A stretch of 22,280 bases of DNA from an uncultured Granulosicoccaceae bacterium (lineage in GTDB: Bacteria > Pseudomonadota > Gammaproteobacteria > CALCKW01). Below are positions 20,230-22,280 of the stretch, one piece after another (within the stretch, counting starts at the first letter, position 1; each line of letters starts with the position of its first letter). The position numbers and the translations under genes were made by a program. The stretch spans positions 1-22,280 of the forward strand of contig CALDHJ010000362.1 in assembly GCA_937941555.1 (NCBI GenBank). The letters are read 5' to 3'. The notes beneath the pieces are model-generated. The model was not told the origin of the DNA and ran no database searches. It saw only the letters and a list, made by a program, of their open reading frames with translations.

Positions 20230-21564
20230 TCAGGTAAGAGTCGGCAGGCAGACCGTGACCACCAGGCCGCCGCCCTCCCGGTTGCTTGCCAGGAGCGAGC
20301 CGCCGTGCCGCAACACCGCCTCACGCGCTATAGCAAGCCCGACACCGTGCCCGCCGGTACGGGTGTCTCGCGCATCATCGGCCCGGTAGAAGGCCTCAAA
20401 GAGGCGAGGCAGCCTGGCCTCGTCCACGCCCGGGCCGCGATCGGCGATGCTGATCTCGGCGATGTTGTCACGCGAGGCGACGCGCAACTCGACCACACCG
20501 TTGTCAGGTGAATACCGCATGGCGTTGCGCAGGATGTTTTCGAACGCGCTGCTGAGCTTGTCGGAATCGCCGTGCACCCGCGCTGACGCGGCAGCCATCG
20601 TCACCCGTACGCCCTTGTCGGCAAACTCGAACTCGGCATTTTCCCCGAGGCTCTCGAGCAATGGCAACAGGTCGAGCGCTTCGAAATCGAGCGTATCGGC
20701 ACCGCTCTGCAGGCGCGAGAGCGACAGCACCTGACCGATCAGGTTGTCGAGGCGGCCAAGCTCGGCCTCCGCCCGCGCGAGCATGTCAGGTGCCTTGTGG
20801 GGATCGTCCTGCGCCATGGTCAACGCGACCTGCAAGCGGGCCAGCGGCGTGCGCAGTTCGTGTGAAACATCGCGCAGCAATTGATGCTGAGAGGTCAGCA
20901 GGCCGTCGACCCAACTCGCCATGCGGTTGAATTCGGAGCCCAGCTGCCCGATCGCGTCCTGGCGATTGGCCAACTTCTCCGGTACACGGGCTTGTAAATC
21001 GCCCTCGGCAAGGCGCTGGGTGCTGTGGCTCATCACCCGTAGCGGTCGGGTCAGCATCCACGCGATCCAGGCACTGGCCAGCACCAATGCGCTGAGCGCG
21101 AACAGCCAGCCAACGGGCTTGGCGAACTTCCAGACACTGCGTACATTGGGCATCAGGATGACGCGGTACTGAGCGCCGTCAATTTCAAAGGTGGAGTGCA
21201 CGTAGCGTTGCATGCGGCGGTTCAATTCCTCGGCATCGCTGCGGCGCGCGCGGTTGAGCTGCTGCATCATCCAGCGCGGTGGCGGCGTGCCGACCGGTCG
21301 AAAGCCCTGCAGCACCACCAGCCCGATACTTTCGTCGCGCTGCAGGCGCGACTGCAGGCTGCGCAGGCTGTCGGTGCGGATCGACTGCTCAACCTGGCTC
21401 TGCACATCACCAAGATCGCGCTCGTAGATGTCCTCCCAGACGCGGTCGACCACGAACCAGAACGCCGCCCCGCTCAGGGCAATGGCGACCAATGCAGAGG
21501 CGCTGATGGCACAAAACACCCGCAGGAAAACGCCGTGGCGGGCGAGAAATCCGCGCAGCTGCAT
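20230..21564 (-). CDS. cpxA: CpxA-like envelope-stress sensor histidine kinase
   Basis: A 444-residue membrane kinase from the ATG at 21564. Order: first membrane helix (about 14-39), periplasmic sensor region (about 40-148), second helix (about 150-170), HAMP (RPLRVMSHSTQRLAEGDL), then the dimerisation domain with phospho-acceptor His235 in DVSHELRTPLARLQ. The ATPase domain has the N box NILRNAMRYS, G1 DRGPGV, FEAFYRADDARD and G2 GGHGVGLAI. The HisKA, FYR.DDARD and NALRYS-type stretches read closely like E. coli CpxA, and the partner regulator and nearby spy gene agree. The kinase phosphorylates CpxR in response to envelope damage. GTG codons at 21579 and 21627 are alternative starts that would overlap cpxR; ATG 21564 lies 7 bases after its stop. 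Confidence 0.87.
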   Translation of the reverse strand: MQLRGFLARHGVFLRVFCAISASALVAIALSGAAFWFVVDRVWEDIYERDLGDVQSQVEQSIRTDSLRSLQSRLQRDESIGLVVLQGFRPVGTPPPRWMMQQLNRARRSDAEELNRRMQRYVHSTFEIDGAQYRVILMPNVRSVWKFAKPVGWLFALSALVLASAWIAWMLTRPLRVMSHSTQRLAEGDLQARVPEKLANRQDAIGQLGSEFNRMASWVDGLLTSQHQLLRDVSHELRTPLARLQVALTMAQDDPHKAPDMLARAEAELGRLDNLIGQVLSLSRLQSGADTLDFEALDLLPLLESLGENAEFEFADKGVRVTMAAASARVHGDSDKLSSAFENILRNAMRYSPDNGVVELRVASRDNIAEISIADRGPGVDEARLPRLFEAFYRADDARDTRTGGHGVGLAIAREAVLRHGGSLLASNREGGGLVVTVCLPTLT

Positions 21565-21571
21565 CAATCGA

Positions 21572-22280
21572 TCACGCACCGGACGGGGCACCTGCGCTGC
21601 TCGGCGCGTAGAGGTAACCCTGGCCACGCACCGTCTTGATGCGCGCCGAACCGTCGAGGTGATCGCCGAGTTTCTTGCGCAGGTTGCTCACGTGCATGTC
21701 GGTGCTGCGGTCGTAGAGCGCGAGCTTGCGCCCGAGCGCCGCTTCGCACAACGTCGCCTTGGTCACCACTTCACCGACGTGCTGCAACAACACGATCAGC
21801 ACATTGAACTCAGTGCTGGTGAGCACGAAGGGCTCACCGCCACGCGTCGCGGTGCGGGTGGCCGGATCGAGGGTGATGTCACCAACGGTCACCGGCCCGT
21901 TCTGGTCGCTCGGCGACTCTTCCTGACTCGCTCTGCGCAAGATCGCGCGCACGCGCGCTGCCAGCTCACGCGGGTTGCAGGGCTTGGGCAGGTAGTCGTC
22001 CGCGCCCATTTCGAGTCCAACGATGCGGTCGATGTCATCGCCGCGCGCAGTCAACATGATGACCGGCACCTGCGATCCGACACGGATCTCGCGCAGCGCA
22101 TCGAAACCGTCGAGTTCAGGCATCATCACGTCGAGGACCACGAGGTCGACGCCACCACGCGACACGGCCTCGACGGCCTCGCGCCCATTGGGCACAACCT
22201 GCACTTCAAAACCCTGGCCGGTCAGGAATTCGGAAAGCAGATCAGAGAGTAGCGTGTCGTCGTCCGCCAACAACAGGTGG
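21572..22280 (-). CDS. cpxR: CpxR-like OmpR-family response regulator (5' end outside window)
   Basis: The frame runs to the window edge; only the first few residues should be missing, because LLLADDDTLLSDLL is the usual start of a receiver domain. The phospho-acceptor Asp is in VVLDVMMPELDG, and the switch Thr and Lys lie in VIMLTARG and DDYLPKP. A winged-helix DNA-binding domain follows a short polar linker. The stretches DRSTDMHVSNLRKKLG and IKTVRGQGYLY match E. coli CpxR closely. It should bind GTAAA-N5-GTAAA sites, and one exists at 19692-19706. The cpxA gene follows after 7 bases. The promoter of the pair lies outside the window. Confidence 0.88.
   Translation of the reverse strand, partial: HLLLADDDTLLSDLLSEFLTGQGFEVQVVPNGREAVEAVSRGGVDLVVLDVMMPELDGFDALREIRVGSQVPVIMLTARGDDIDRIVGLEMGADDYLPKPCNPRELAARVRAILRRASQEESPSDQNGPVTVGDITLDPATRTATRGGEPFVLTSTEFNVLIVLLQHVGEVVTKATLCEAALGRKLALYDRSTDMHVSNLRKKLGDHLDGSARIKTVRGQGYLYAPSSAGAPSGA

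Overview
The window is about 22 kb of GC-rich, gene-dense chromosomal DNA. It most likely comes from a gammaproteobacterium: it carries RlmJ, a CpxR/CpxA-type two-component pair with a Spy/CpxP-like protein, and a CobS of the usual enterobacterial length. I see no transposase, integrase, phage gene, tRNA, rRNA or CRISPR array. Gene functions suggest an aerobic, metabolically versatile heterotroph, perhaps marine; the habitat is inference only.

Layout. 1-777 is the 3' end of a dimethylglycine/sarcosine dehydrogenase-like gene, closed by a clear terminator. A MAPEG membrane protein (911-1291) faces an isocitrate lyase/PEP mutase-family gene (1304-2071, minus). 2228-5249 is a tight plus-strand unit: sulfotransferase, GMC flavin oxidoreductase, cupin. 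An exported animal-type haem peroxidase (5255-7255, minus) diverges from a TMEM43-TerB fusion protein (7380-8867). rlmJ (8873-9706, minus, TTG start) diverges from an IclR regulator (9869-10699). The regulator is translationally coupled to a selenium-binding protein/methanethiol oxidase homologue (10696-12096), followed at once by a histidine-bearing polytopic membrane protein (12100-12771).

12913-14995 is an inorganic-carbon module: sbtA and a PII-like gene on the minus strand, diverging from a beta-carbonic anhydrase. Then come tesB (minus), a Nudix hydrolase (minus) and, on the plus strand, a small protein that reads as a subtilisin fold with all three catalytic residues replaced (16624-17271). 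A minus-strand rhodanese-cobS-cobC operon with 4-base stop/start overlaps follows (17272-19009). The right end is an envelope-stress locus: spy/cpxP-like (minus), a small beta-barrel protein (plus), cpxA and cpxR (minus, cpxR cut by the window edge). An exact GTAAA-N5-GTAAA CpxR box lies between the spy-like and beta-barrel genes.

The items most worth a second look are the catalytically dead subtilisin-fold protein, the IclR/SBP56/membrane-protein unit, the SbtA/PII/carbonic anhydrase module outside any visible carboxysome context, the TMEM43-TerB fusion, and the CpxR box tying the right-hand genes into one circuit. Promoter calls are by eye and weak unless stated.
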